64,000 bases of DNA from Bacillota bacterium (GCA_023460235.1 JAEWRE010000039.1:168772-232771), one strand, 5' to 3'; shown: positions 53,509 to 63,568, counted from the first letter of the stretch. The notes: a model not told the origin generated them from the letters alone. Made by a program: numbers and translations.

Positions 53509-54156
53509 ATGAAGATTAATACACCATATTTTGTTATTAATGTAGAAATACTGTTATTAATAGTATTTCTTATTTCTATTCTATCAGAAAAAGCAAGATT
53601 TTTTTTATCATCTTTTTATATATGTTATTTATTTATAGTATTTCATGAACTATCACATATGCTAGTTGGAGCAATAGTAGGTAAAGAATTCAAACAGTTT
53701 AACTTATCGTTATCAGGTGTGTGTGTTTCTTTTAAAGATAAAAAATATAATACTTCTAAAGAAACAAAATATGATTTAATTAAAGATATATTTGTATATA
53801 TAGCTGGTCCATTATCTAATGTTATTATGGCAATACTATTTCAAAATATAAAAATAATATTTGAAATAAATATATTTTTCGCATTATTAAATTTAATACC
53901 ATTATATCCTTTAGATGGTTATAATTTAATCATAACAATATTTAAATTAATAGGTATAAAAGATAACTATACAAAGATCGTAATAGATATTTTTGAGAAT
54001 ATATTATTATTAATTTTAACAGTATTATCTTTAGCACAAATTGTTATATTAAGAAATCCATCAATGGTAATTTTCATAATTTATGTAATAATTCAAAAAA
54101 AACAAAGGGAAAATTCAGATAAAAATGCTGAAATATTAAGGAATATGGCATATTAA
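53509..54156 (+). CDS. spoIVFB: SpoIVFB-like site-2 metalloprotease (M50)
   Basis: 215 residues with about five membrane helices. Zinc motif HELSH (about 46-50) and the third ligand in NLIPLYPLDGYN (about 127-138) are intact. The protein lacks the C-terminal CBS domain of larger SpoIVFB. It cleaves pro-sigma-K in the mother cell of model spore formers. Ten bases after the SpoIVFA-like gene. Confidence 0.8.
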   Translation: MKINTPYFVINVEILLLIVFLISILSEKARFFLSSFYICYLFIVFHELSHMLVGAIVGKEFKQFNLSLSGVCVSFKDKKYNTSKETKYDLIKDIFVYIAGPLSNVIMAILFQNIKIIFEINIFFALLNLIPLYPLDGYNLIITIFKLIGIKDNYTKIVIDIFENILLLILTVLSLAQIVILRNPSMVIFIIYVIIQKKQRENSDKNAEILRNMAY

Positions 54157-54264
54157 AGAAATGTTTCAAATAAATTACAAAATTATTACATTTTTTTATT
54201 AAAATACTTGATTTTTTATAAAAAAGATAGTATTATATATGTATATTGTTTGGGGGTGTTAAAT

Positions 54265-55542
54265 GTGGCCATAGGAGACATTATAGTCGGGCTAGATTTA
54301 GGGGTTTCAAAAGTAAGCTGTGTTATTGGACAAGTTAATAAATTCAGTGAAATAGAAGTTATAGGATATGGGTTATCGGACAACTCTGGAATAAAAAAAG
54401 GTCAAATTTTAGAGCCACAAACTGTAGGAAAATCTATAAAAAAAGCTATTGAAACTGCTGAACAAATATCAGATCTTTCTGTTAACTCTGCATATGTAAA
54501 TATAAAAGGAATGAATGTCAGAATCGAAAAAGTAGTTATGGAATCTGAAGTTGAAAAACCAGATGATGGTATGACTATAAATGATATTTATAATCTTTTT
54601 AATAAAATTCAATATGCAACTAAATTGGAAAAGGATGAACAAATAATTGATATCTTACCTTTTGAATATAGAGTTAATGGAAGAGTATATAAAGAGGAAC
54701 CAATAGGAGCTTTTTGTAAAAACTTTTCTATGGAAGTTGAAGTTATAATAGCCAAAGGTGAATATATTTCTGGAGTACAGAAAGCATTTAAGTATGCAGG
54801 AATTTCACTAGATGGTATAATACTTGAAACTTTAGCTACTTCAAATATTGTTCTAATGCCAGAAGAAAAAGAGATGGGAGTATTACTTGTTGATATTGGC
54901 GGAGGACATACTGATATTTCTGTATATAAAAATTCTAAAATAGAATTTTATAATACAATTCCAGTTGGTGGAGATCATATTACAAGTGATATAGCATTAA
55001 CATTTGATATATCAACAGTAGAAGCAGAAAAATTGAAAAAGCAATATAATTTAGCAATTATGGCCATGATAACAAATAATCATGAAGTTAAACTATCTAC
55101 AAAACAATCAGATGATGATAATGTGGTAAAATGTAGTGATATTGTACAAGTCATAGAAGCTAGAGTTAAAGAAATTTACCAAATAACTAGAAAATTAATT
55201 GCTGATAATAATTTAACTGGTAAAATTGATTGCATGGTTTTAACTGGACAAGGTATAAGCAATATAGTTGGTGCAGAAGAGCTTGCAATGTTAATACTTA
55301 AGTTAAATCAAGTTAGAGTGTGTAGTCCTAAACTTATCAATATCATAAAACCTCAACATACTACAGTTTTTGGTATGGTAAGATATATTGCTACTCTTGG
55401 TGTTAGTAAACATGTAAATAGTGACGTTGAAATAATAACAGATCCAACTTTTAAAGATAAATTAAGTGATGGACTAAAGAATATAAAAAAAAGGTTTGTA
55501 AGCATATTAAGAAAAAATAAAGATATTGAAATAGATGAATAA
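54265..55542 (+). CDS. ftsA: cell division protein FtsA
   Basis: 425 residues from the GTG at 54265 (start VAIGDIIVGLDLG), which follows GGGGGTG. The actin-like core has IVGLDLGVSKVSCVIG as phosphate 1, VLLVDIGGGHTDISVY as phosphate 2, and LTGQGISNIVG. The C-terminal membrane-binding helix is ILRKNKDIEIDE-proximal (KNIKKRFVSILRK). It tethers FtsZ to the membrane and precedes ftsZ by 20 bases. Confidence 0.9.
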   Translation: MAIGDIIVGLDLGVSKVSCVIGQVNKFSEIEVIGYGLSDNSGIKKGQILEPQTVGKSIKKAIETAEQISDLSVNSAYVNIKGMNVRIEKVVMESEVEKPDDGMTINDIYNLFNKIQYATKLEKDEQIIDILPFEYRVNGRVYKEEPIGAFCKNFSMEVEVIIAKGEYISGVQKAFKYAGISLDGIILETLATSNIVLMPEEKEMGVLLVDIGGGHTDISVYKNSKIEFYNTIPVGGDHITSDIALTFDISTVEAEKLKKQYNLAIMAMITNNHEVKLSTKQSDDDNVVKCSDIVQVIEARVKEIYQITRKLIADNNLTGKIDCMVLTGQGISNIVGAEELAMLILKLNQVRVCSPKLINIIKPQHTTVFGMVRYIATLGVSKHVNSDVEIITDPTFKDKLSDGLKNIKKRFVSILRKNKDIEIDE

Positions 55543-55562
55543 AGAATTGAGGGGTAAATAAA

Positions 55563-56714
55563 ATGATGGAAAACGATTTACAAGTGGGTATGGCTACTAT
55601 TAAAGTTGTTGGTGTTGGTGGAGCAGGAAACAATGCTATAAACAGAATGGTTGATTTTGGCCTAAGAGGTGTAGAATTTATTTCTATTAATACAGATAAA
55701 CAAGCATTACAAATTTCAAAGGCTTCAAAAAAAATTCAAATTGGTGAAAAATTAACTAGAGGTCTTGGCGCAGGTGCAAATCCTGAAGTTGGAAAATGCA
55801 GTGCAGAAGAATCAAAAGCAGAAATAGCAGAAGTACTTAAAGGTGCTGATATGGTATTTGTAACTACTGGAATGGGTGGTGGAACTGGAACAGGTGCAGC
55901 CCCAATAGTTGCAGAAGTATCAAAAGAAATGGGAATACTTACAGTTGGAGTTGTTACTAAACCTTTTCCTTTCGAAGGTAAAAGAAGAATGACTCAAGCA
56001 GATCGTGGAATTGAAGAATTAAGACAATCAGTTGATACATTAATAATAATACCAAATGAAAAATTACTTCAAGTTGTAGAAAAGCAAACATCATTTGATG
56101 AAGCTTTAAAAATGGCTGATGACGTTTTAAAACAAGGTGTTCAAGGTATTTCTGATTTAATTACAATACCTGGTCTTGTAAATCTTGACTTTGCAGATGT
56201 TAAGACTATAATGCTTGATGCAGGTATAGCTCACATGGGAATTGGAAGAGCAACTGGCGAACATAGAGCTCAAGAAGCAGCTAGACAAGCTATACATAGT
56301 CCTTTACTTGAAACATCTATTGAAGGTGCTGGTGGTGTGTTAATAAATGTTACTGGTGGAAGAGATTTAGGATTACTTGAAATAAATGAAGCAGCAGAAC
56401 TCGTACAAAAATCAGTTGATCCTGAAGCAAATATAATATTTGGTGCAGTAATAGACGAAAATTTAACTAATGAAATAGTTATAACAGTTATAGCAACTGG
56501 ATTTTCAAAGACAACATTTCAAGATTTGAAATTAGATAATGTATTAAATGATGCTCTTAGAAATGCTACTAATTCAAATATGTCAAATAATATGTCTTCA
56601 GGTAGTATGTCAAATACAAATTTTCTTGGAAATAACTCTAAAAATTCAAATTCAGGAGGATATAATATAGATTTAGATATTCCTCCATTCTTAAGAAGAA
56701 ATAAAGGTGAATAA
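55563..56714 (+). CDS. ftsZ: cell division protein FtsZ
   Basis: 383 residues. GVGGAGNNAINRM (about 18-30) and the tubulin signature GMGGGTGTGAAP (about 105-116) are intact. The T7 loop region NLDFADVKTIM is present, and the C-terminal peptide DIPPFLRR ends the protein after a Ser/Asn linker. It forms the division ring. A second ATG three bases in is an alternative start. Confidence 0.95.
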   Translation: MMENDLQVGMATIKVVGVGGAGNNAINRMVDFGLRGVEFISINTDKQALQISKASKKIQIGEKLTRGLGAGANPEVGKCSAEESKAEIAEVLKGADMVFVTTGMGGGTGTGAAPIVAEVSKEMGILTVGVVTKPFPFEGKRRMTQADRGIEELRQSVDTLIIIPNEKLLQVVEKQTSFDEALKMADDVLKQGVQGISDLITIPGLVNLDFADVKTIMLDAGIAHMGIGRATGEHRAQEAARQAIHSPLLETSIEGAGGVLINVTGGRDLGLLEINEAAELVQKSVDPEANIIFGAVIDENLTNEIVITVIATGFSKTTFQDLKLDNVLNDALRNATNSNMSNNMSSGSMSNTNFLGNNSKNSNSGGYNIDLDIPPFLRRNKGE

Positions 56715-56776
56715 TAATTAGGCTCTTTGTCAATTGCTGAGGTAAAACATTTTAAAATTGATTAGAGTTAGCATAA

Positions 56777-56806
56777 ATGGAAGTGATTTTGGAATCACTT
56801 CCATTT
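56777..56806 (+). terminator. terminator of ftsA-ftsZ
   Basis: AATGGAAGTGATT pairs with AATCACTTCCATT around a four-base loop, then T-rich. Confidence 0.85.
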
Positions 56807-56832
56807 TTCTTTTAAAAAAATATTAAAAGCTC

Positions 56833-56863
56833 TTGCATGTCACGTGGCGTGATATGCTATAAT
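56833..56863 (+). promoter_or_regulatory. MerR-type promoter with 19-base spacer
   Basis: TTGCAT at 56833-56838 and TATAAT at 56858-56863 are 19 bases apart. Between them lies the near-perfect dyad CATGTCACG-tgg-CGTGATATG (56836-56856). Overlong spacing with a central dyad is the mark of promoters untwisted by MerR-family activators, so the downstream MerR gene probably regulates itself and the next gene. Confidence 0.8.
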
Positions 56864-56904
56864 TATAATAATAAAAAATCAATTTATATGTGAGGTAAAT
56901 TATA

Positions 56905-57690
56905 ATGGGAAAAAATGAAAATTTTTATTCAACAGGTGAATTAGCAAATATTGTAGGAATTTCTGTTAGGGCTATACAATATTATGATGAACAAAATATT
57001 TTAAAACCATTTATAACAGAGAGTGGAAGAAGAAAATACACACGTGAACATTTAATGCGATTAGAGCAAATACTTTTCTTGAAATCATTTGGATTTTCTC
57101 TAGAAGAAATTAAAGATAAAATATTAGATTTAAAAACAGCTCCAGATTTAAAAAAAATGTTTTTTCAACAGAGAAAAGTAATTATAGGACAAATTGAAAA
57201 ATTAAATCACACGGTAAAAATGTTGGATGCTGCGCTTTCAGAAATTCTAAACGATACAGATATTAATATTGATCGAATAATTATGATTTTAGAATCAATG
57301 AAATGTGGAAATCCTTATACATTTGTAGTTCGTTACTTTGATGATGAGCAATTAAAAAATTATGCGTTACAGTTAATTGAAGCACCAGATAGTATGCAAT
57401 ATGTTAAAAATATATTTAACGACTTAGAACAATTATATGAAAATAATGCTGATCCTGCTGGTGAAGCTGGTCAGGAACTTGCAAAATGTTGGTGGAGCAT
57501 GACTAATCAATTTACAGAAGGAGATGTTAAACTATTAAAATCGTTAATCTATGTAGGTCAAGATATAAAAAATTGGCCGCATGAAGTTGAAGATGTAAAA
57601 AAACCTATTGAAAAATTTCTTATTAAGGCTTTGCGAATTTACTTTAAAAACCATAACATTGAAATTGAGGATATAGAAAAATCATCTTAG
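56905..57690 (+). CDS. MerR-family transcriptional regulator
   Basis: 261 residues. N-terminal MerR winged helix (STGELANIVGISVRAIQYYDEQNIL, then FITESGRRKYTREHLMRLEQI), a coiled coil (about 75-105) and a helical C-terminal domain of about 150 residues. The ligand is unknown: there is no Cys metal site, and the large C-terminal domain resembles TipA-like or BmrR-like effector regions in size. Its promoter carries a MerR operator. Confidence 0.88.
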   Translation: MGKNENFYSTGELANIVGISVRAIQYYDEQNILKPFITESGRRKYTREHLMRLEQILFLKSFGFSLEEIKDKILDLKTAPDLKKMFFQQRKVIIGQIEKLNHTVKMLDAALSEILNDTDINIDRIIMILESMKCGNPYTFVVRYFDDEQLKNYALQLIEAPDSMQYVKNIFNDLEQLYENNADPAGEAGQELAKCWWSMTNQFTEGDVKLLKSLIYVGQDIKNWPHEVEDVKKPIEKFLIKALRIYFKNHNIEIEDIEKSS

Positions 57691-57747
57691 AATAATCTTT
57701 AAATTCTGTATCTAGAATTATAATTAAGAATCACAAATTAAGAAAGG

Positions 57748-58926
57748 ATGATTATCATGAATCTAATAAAATTTCTAAAAAATAAAGGAGTGCAATATGC
57801 AATAATACTTGCAATATTTTATCAAACTGTAATGGTAGGATTATATATTTATGGATACCATGTTTTACCTGGAGGTGTAAATGAACTTTCTGTTAATGTT
57901 GTAAATTTGGATGGTTACCAGGGTGAAGCTATTCAAAAAGAGCTAACTGCTAATCTTCCATTTAATCATATTACAACAGACCAAAGTTTGGAAGAAAGTA
58001 AAAAAGCATTAGATAACCGATCTATACAAATGATTATTGTAATTCCACAAAACTTCATTTCTAATTTGTCAACCGGTAAATCTGAATTTGACTTTTATAT
58101 TAACCAATCCAACACTATGACAACAACAACAACAATGACAGCTGTTGCACAATCAATTACAGATAATTTCAATAATGCAATTGATAAGAGAAAAATTACT
58201 GAAGTGTTAAATTATATGAATATTAGTTATGATCAACAACAGAGTATTACAACACAGTTGAATAATTCAGTTGTTCAAAAAAATATTTATATTAACACAG
58301 CACCGCAAAGAATGGATTATATTATGACTCCATCTTTCTTATCCATTGGAACATATGCTTCTTCAATGGTAGTTGCTACTGTATTAATGAATATATTCTT
58401 AGCATTTATTCCAATTATTGGTAAGAAAAAAGCATTTTATTATATAGAGTTTGCAGGTTGTGTTATTGCAATTCTCGCACCATTATCAGGTATAATAATG
58501 TCAAGAATTCTAATTTCGGTTAGTATTCAAAAATTATTATTCTTGTATTTACAACAAATTTTTATGCAGATAACAGCTTTTCAATTTGCATTAGTATTTT
58601 CATTATTATTTGGGCAAAATGGTATATTTATTAACATTTTCCTAATGCTTGCACAAACAATTTCTGGTGGTGGAACGATGCCTTTACAAATAATGCCTGG
58701 ATTATTCAAAGTAATCAGCTATATTACACCAATGTATCCTAATACTCAAATTAATTTTGGAATAATGTTTGGGGGACCTATTGCATCTTATGAACTACGA
58801 CTTTTAGGTGTTTTTGTGATTTCTTCTCTCTTACTTCTACTGATTGTTTGGCATAAATGGCCTAATAAAAAAAATAGTAGCAAACAGAATGAAGAAAATG
58901 TTGATACAAAATTAATAACAGAGTGA
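57748..58926 (+). CDS. ABC-2/YhgE-type membrane protein
   Basis: 392 residues. One N-terminal helix (about 15-38), an extracellular domain (about 40-205) and five or six C-terminal helices (about 210-375). This is the layout of ABC-2 permease and YhgE/Pip proteins. GGTMPLQIMPGLFKVISYITPMYPNTQI matches the conserved C-terminal segment. No ABC ATPase gene is adjacent. It is probably the target of the upstream MerR regulator, perhaps an exporter. Confidence 0.75.
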   Translation: MIIMNLIKFLKNKGVQYAIILAIFYQTVMVGLYIYGYHVLPGGVNELSVNVVNLDGYQGEAIQKELTANLPFNHITTDQSLEESKKALDNRSIQMIIVIPQNFISNLSTGKSEFDFYINQSNTMTTTTTMTAVAQSITDNFNNAIDKRKITEVLNYMNISYDQQQSITTQLNNSVVQKNIYINTAPQRMDYIMTPSFLSIGTYASSMVVATVLMNIFLAFIPIIGKKKAFYYIEFAGCVIAILAPLSGIIMSRILISVSIQKLLFLYLQQIFMQITAFQFALVFSLLFGQNGIFINIFLMLAQTISGGGTMPLQIMPGLFKVISYITPMYPNTQINFGIMFGGPIASYELRLLGVFVISSLLLLLIVWHKWPNKKNSSKQNEENVDTKLITE

Positions 58927-58998
58927 AGTAATATGTATAGTTAGTACTAATACAAAAAATTATTATGCATTTGAAAATTAGTTTGATAATAAAGAATA

Positions 58999-59029
58999 AA
59001 AAAAACAACTTAATTAAGTTGTTTTTTTT
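58999..59029 (+). terminator. terminator of the MerR module
   Basis: AAAACAACTTAA pairs perfectly with TTAAGTTGTTTT, ending in eight T residues. The palindrome could act both ways. Confidence 0.85.
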
Positions 59030-59099
59030 ATTCTACAATTTTATTCTACAAAATTTTAATGATTAACTAATTATAATATATTATAGGTGATTAAATAAA

Positions 59100-59909
59100 A
59101 TGAAAATCTACCTAGAATATGTATTTATAGAAAATCTAATAGTTAATTATATTATAATAAACCAAGTTGGGATTTTTACTAAAACTACATCTAAAAATTT
59201 TCACAAAATTATATCTTCAATAATTTTATCGGTATATACAATAATGGAGCAAATATACATTGATAGTATTATATCTAATATAATTATTAAATTATTATTA
59301 ATTAATATATCAATATATATTGCTTTCTTACCTAAAAAGATAAATATTTACTTTAAACAAATAATATATTTTTATTTAATTTCATTTACTTATGTTGGAA
59401 TAATAATCTCAATTACTTTATTATTAAATATATCAATAGAAAAAACATATATTAAAATATTTATATATTTAATTAGCAATGTTTTACTATATATATTTAA
59501 TAAATTTATGTGGAAAGTGTGGAAAACTGACATAAAAGAAAATGATTTAACATATAAACTTAATATAAATGGACATGAAATACAAGCATTCATAGATACA
59601 GGAAATAATGTTAAAGATTATGTGCAAGGATTAGATGTCGTGTTTATAAATAATTATTGGTATAAAGTGTTCCTTAAGGAAAATTTGATTATAGGTGAAG
59701 AAAAAATATTTATTGATACAATAAATTCAACTCAAGAAAAAAGAGGATATATTTTAAAAAATGTTTTACTAAAGAAAAAAGAAAACATATATTATTTTGA
59801 CAAGATGATGTTTATTTTTACAGATAATAAAATAAGAAATGACTTAGATTGTGATGCAATTATTGGATATGATACATATATTGAAAAATTGAAAGGGGCA
59901 TCATTATGA
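59100..59909 (+). CDS. spoIIGA: sigma-E processing peptidase SpoIIGA
   Basis: 269 residues. Five N-terminal membrane helices (about 1-145) and a C-terminal aspartic peptidase domain with AFIDTGNNVKDY (catalytic DTGN, about 162-173) and DAIIGYD near the end. It cleaves the pro-sequence of sigma-E during sporulation. Overlaps sigE by four bases. Confidence 0.92.
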   Translation: MKIYLEYVFIENLIVNYIIINQVGIFTKTTSKNFHKIISSIILSVYTIMEQIYIDSIISNIIIKLLLINISIYIAFLPKKINIYFKQIIYFYLISFTYVGIIISITLLLNISIEKTYIKIFIYLISNVLLYIFNKFMWKVWKTDIKENDLTYKLNINGHEIQAFIDTGNNVKDYVQGLDVVFINNYWYKVFLKENLIIGEEKIFIDTINSTQEKRGYILKNVLLKKKENIYYFDKMMFIFTDNKIRNDLDCDAIIGYDTYIEKLKGASL

Positions 59910-60616
59910 TAAAAAATTATTCTTTAAAAGATATATACTTAAAAATAATAAGAATGTTTGGATTAGAAAAAAATAGTGTATATTATATTGCAGGAAATGA
60001 TAAATTACCTGCACCTTTAGACCCAAAAGAAGAGCTAGAATTATTAGAGAAATTAATGAATAAAGATTTAAATGCAAAAAATACATTAATAGAAAGAAAT
60101 CTTAGATTAGTTGTATATATAGCAAAAAAATTTGAAAATTCTGGAGTTAATATTGAAGATTTAATTTCAATTGGTACAATAGGACTTATGAAGGCTATAA
60201 ATAGCTATAATCTAGACAAAAATATAAAATTGGCCACATATGCGTCAAGATGTATAGAAAATGAAATTCTAATGTTTCTAAGAAAGAATAATAGAATAAA
60301 AACGGAGATATCTATTGATGAGCCTATTAATACAGATAGTGAAGGTAATGATTTATCACTTGGTGATATTTTAGGCACAGATAATGATAGTATATTTAGA
60401 TCAATTGAGGAGAGTGATAATAAAAAAGTATTGCTTGGAGCGATAAAAAAATTAAATAAGAGAGAAAAATTAATAATGCAGCTTAGATATGGCTTTGATG
60501 GTATAGATGAATTAACACAAAAAGAAGTTGCTGATAAACTTGGAATATCTCAGTCATATATTTCAAGAATTGAAAAAAAAGTAATAAATAGTCTAAAAAA
60601 AGACTTTTCCATTTAA
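59906..60616 (+). CDS. sigE: sporulation sigma factor sigma-E precursor
   Basis: 236 residues. N-terminal pro-sequence (about 1-28, ending NSVYYIAG) typical of pro-sigma-E, then region 2 (RNLRLVVYIAKKFENSGVN) and region 4 with LTQKEVADKLGISQSYISRIEKK. It follows spoIIGA directly and is mother-cell specific in model organisms. Confidence 0.95.
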   Translation: MIKNYSLKDIYLKIIRMFGLEKNSVYYIAGNDKLPAPLDPKEELELLEKLMNKDLNAKNTLIERNLRLVVYIAKKFENSGVNIEDLISIGTIGLMKAINSYNLDKNIKLATYASRCIENEILMFLRKNNRIKTEISIDEPINTDSEGNDLSLGDILGTDNDSIFRSIEESDNKKVLLGAIKKLNKREKLIMQLRYGFDGIDELTQKEVADKLGISQSYISRIEKKVINSLKKDFSI

Positions 60617-60674
60617 AATGTATAACTTCAAATTTACGTGTAAAAAATATTACAAAAGATAAGGAGGAATACAT

Positions 60675-61457
60675 ATGAATGTAAAAGTTGAGATACAAGG
60701 TCTTGATACTTCAAAGTTACCTAAATTAACTTCAAAAGAACAAATGGAAGTATTGCATAGGATAAAAAATGGTGAAAATGAATTAAAAGATAAATTTATT
60801 GAGGCAAATTTAAGACTGGTACTTAGTATAATTAAAAAATTTAATAATAGAGGTGAAAATATAAATGATATTTTCCAAATAGGTGTTATAGGTCTTATAA
60901 AATCAATTGATAATTTTGATATAACGCAACCTGTACAATTTTCAACATATGCAGTTCCTATGATAATTGGTGAAATAAAACGTTATTTAAGAGATAATAG
61001 TGCATTTAGAGTCACTAGGTCTCTTAGAGATTTAGCATATGTTATATCACAAGAAAAAGAAAAATATATTAAAGAAAAAAATGAAGAACCTACAATTGAT
61101 GAACTTTGCAAAATAACAGGAGCAGAAAAAGAAGATGTTATTTTAGCAATCGACAGCATGGTGACTCCTATGTCAATTTATGATTGTGTATATAATGATG
61201 GTGGAGATCAAATATTCTTACTTGATCAACTAAAGAATGAAAAAGAAGAATCAGAAAGTGTCATTGATAGAATTTCAGTTGAACAAATTTTAGATAAACT
61301 TACTGAAAAAGAAAGAAATATAATAGAAAAAAGATACTTTAAAGATAAAACACAAACTGAACTTGCAGAAGAACTTGGAGTCTCACAAGCACAAATCTCA
61401 AGAATAGAAAAAAATGCATTAGATAGAATAAAGAAAAGAGTTGAAAAAGGAAAATAA
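60675..61457 (+). CDS. sigG: sporulation sigma factor sigma-G
   Basis: 260 residues with sigma-70 regions 2 to 4. The early segment NVKVEIQGLDTSKLP is characteristic of SigG, then NLRLVLSIIKKFNNRGEN and, in region 4, KTQTELAEELGVSQAQISRIEKNAL. It is the late forespore sigma factor, 59 bases after sigE as in many Clostridia and Bacilli. Confidence 0.95.
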   Translation: MNVKVEIQGLDTSKLPKLTSKEQMEVLHRIKNGENELKDKFIEANLRLVLSIIKKFNNRGENINDIFQIGVIGLIKSIDNFDITQPVQFSTYAVPMIIGEIKRYLRDNSAFRVTRSLRDLAYVISQEKEKYIKEKNEEPTIDELCKITGAEKEDVILAIDSMVTPMSIYDCVYNDGGDQIFLLDQLKNEKEESESVIDRISVEQILDKLTEKERNIIEKRYFKDKTQTELAEELGVSQAQISRIEKNALDRIKKRVEKGK

Positions 61458-61559
61458 TATAGATTCCAGCTATGCTGGAATTTATCATTTAAATTGGTGT
61501 AATAGAAAATATAATTTAACGAATATAATATAATTATATTATGAGAGGTGTTTATAATA

Positions 61560-62084
61560 TTGGAATACAGTGTATATTTAAGTCCATCTACTCAAGAAAA
61601 TAACATTGGAGTAGATAATTACGGTAGTGAAGAATATAGAATGAATCAAATAACAGATGTATTGGAACAAATTTTAAAATCACAAAGATATATAGTATAT
61701 AGAAATGATCCAAATGATAATGTAAGACAAATTGTAGAAGAAAGTAATTTATTAAATCCTTCTATACATGTGGCTATTCATAGTAATGCCTCAAATAGTA
61801 ATGCAAGAGGACCAGAAATTTTCACTAATAAAAAAAATACACCAGGAGATAGATTAGCTCAATATATATATAATGAATTAATTAGTATTTATCCAGATCC
61901 TGAATTAGGAAGAGGTATTAAATATACTGACGTTCTTTATGAAGTTGTTAATACTAATTCACCCAGTGTGTTAATAGAAATAGCATTTCATGATAATGTT
62001 GATGATGCCAATTTTATTATAAATAATATTGATAGAATTGCTGAAGCTATAGCCAAAGGGATTAATAAATATTTTAATAAATAA
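61560..62084 (+). CDS. N-acetylmuramoyl-L-alanine amidase (Amidase_3), no signal peptide
   Basis: About 174 residues from the TTG at 61560, which lies at the right distance after GAGAGGTG; the GTG at 61548 would overlap that site. Amidase_3 features include SPSTQENNIG near the start, SIHVAIHSNAS (zinc His), and VLIEIAFHDN (catalytic Glu). There is no signal peptide, so it may act within the cell or the forespore. Homologues of this form are produced in sporulating cells of Clostridia (inference). Confidence 0.8.
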   Translation: MEYSVYLSPSTQENNIGVDNYGSEEYRMNQITDVLEQILKSQRYIVYRNDPNDNVRQIVEESNLLNPSIHVAIHSNASNSNARGPEIFTNKKNTPGDRLAQYIYNELISIYPDPELGRGIKYTDVLYEVVNTNSPSVLIEIAFHDNVDDANFIINNIDRIAEAIAKGINKYFNK

Positions 62085-62139
62085 ATTATTATAGTTGTTA
62101 AAAAACGTTAAATATGTTAAAATAAAGTAGGTGATTTAA

Positions 62140-63531
62140 ATGCTTAATTTGAGTGAAATAGAAAAATCAACAAAAGGTAAAATAATAAATGGTAATAAAA
62201 ATTTAATTCCAAGAAATTATGTGCTTGATAGTAGAGATGCTAAAGAGGGAGATTTTTTTGTACCAATTATAGGAGAAAAAGTTGATTCACATAAATTTAT
62301 AATTGATTGTGTAAATAAAGGCATAGTTGGATTTTTTATAAACAGTGACTGTGCAAAAAAAGATGAAATAATAAGTAATAGCTTAATTATTAATAAAGAT
62401 GTATGTATAATTGAGGTTGAAAATGCTCAAAACGCAATATATGATGCAGCAGTATTTAATAGAAATAAACATATTGATATACCTATAGTAGCAATAACAG
62501 GAAGTGTAGGTAAAACTAGCACAAGAGAAATGATTGCAAGTGTTTTAAAAACTGAAAAAAATGTATTAGTGACCGAAAGAAATTATAATAGTTGTATAGG
62601 AATACCTATAATGTTATTAAAACTGGACTCACAAGAACTATGCGTACTTGAAGCAGGAATAAATAGTTTTGGTGAAATGGAATTAGAATCAAGATTATTA
62701 AAACCTAATGTTGCTGTTATAACTAATATTGGTACAGCTCATATTGGAATATTTATGACAAAAGAAAATATATTAGCTGAGAAAATACAAATTACAAATT
62801 ATATAAGAGAACCATATAAGTTAATTGTGAATTCTGATGATAAATTATTAAGGGGAATTAAAAATAATGAAAAATATTCTGTCGATGAATTTAATATAAA
62901 TATGATAAATTATGTAAGTCAAGATGATGAAAAGATAGAATTTAAAACTAATATATATAATAAAGAAGAATTAATAACAATTAATCAGATTGGAAATCAT
63001 AATGTATATAATGCATTATGTGCTATAAAAGTTGCAGAAATTTTTAATATTAAAGCTGAAAATATATTAAAAGGAATAGAAAATTATAAAAATTTTTCAA
63101 GAAGATTAGAAAAAATAGAATTAGATGGTAATATAGTATTAATAGATGATACATATAATGCTAGTATTGATTCAATGAAATCAGGGCTAATAACTGTAAA
63201 TAATTTAAGCAGTAAAAGAAAAATAGCTGTATTAGGCGATATGCTAGAACTTGGAGAAAGATCTAATGAAATCCATGAAAAAGTAGGCGAAATCTTTGAG
63301 ATATTAAACTATGATATTTTATATACTTTGGGTGATGCTTCAAAAAACATTTGTAGGGCTGCAAAAAAGTATATAAATGAAGTAGTAGATTTTAATAGTA
63401 GAGATGAACTAATAGAAAATTTAATAAGAGAAATGAAATCAGGAGATTTAATTTATTTTAAAGCATCAAATGGAATGAAATTTAATGAAATAATAGAAAA
63501 ACTTAAAGAGTATAAAAAGGTAAAGGAATAA
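62140..63531 (+). CDS. murF: UDP-N-acetylmuramoyl-tripeptide--D-alanyl-D-alanine ligase
   Basis: 463 residues. Mur ligase ATP motif AITGSVGKTSTREM (about 115-128), the central NYNSCIGIPIMLL, and IDDTYNASIDSMKSGL in the C-terminal half, all diagnostic of MurF. It adds D-Ala-D-Ala to complete the peptidoglycan precursor. Stands 56 bases after the amidase gene. Confidence 0.95.
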   Translation: MLNLSEIEKSTKGKIINGNKNLIPRNYVLDSRDAKEGDFFVPIIGEKVDSHKFIIDCVNKGIVGFFINSDCAKKDEIISNSLIINKDVCIIEVENAQNAIYDAAVFNRNKHIDIPIVAITGSVGKTSTREMIASVLKTEKNVLVTERNYNSCIGIPIMLLKLDSQELCVLEAGINSFGEMELESRLLKPNVAVITNIGTAHIGIFMTKENILAEKIQITNYIREPYKLIVNSDDKLLRGIKNNEKYSVDEFNINMINYVSQDDEKIEFKTNIYNKEELITINQIGNHNVYNALCAIKVAEIFNIKAENILKGIENYKNFSRRLEKIELDGNIVLIDDTYNASIDSMKSGLITVNNLSSKRKIAVLGDMLELGERSNEIHEKVGEIFEILNYDILYTLGDASKNICRAAKKYINEVVDFNSRDELIENLIREMKSGDLIYFKASNGMKFNEIIEKLKEYKKVKE

Positions 63532-63542
63532 TTTACCTTTTT
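63515..63542 (+). terminator. terminator overlapping the murF 3' end
   Basis: AAAAGGTAAA pairs with TTTACCTTTT around a seven-base loop that contains the stop codon, then T-rich. Confidence 0.6.
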
Positions 63543-63568
63543 ATGTATATAATATACTGGTGATATAT

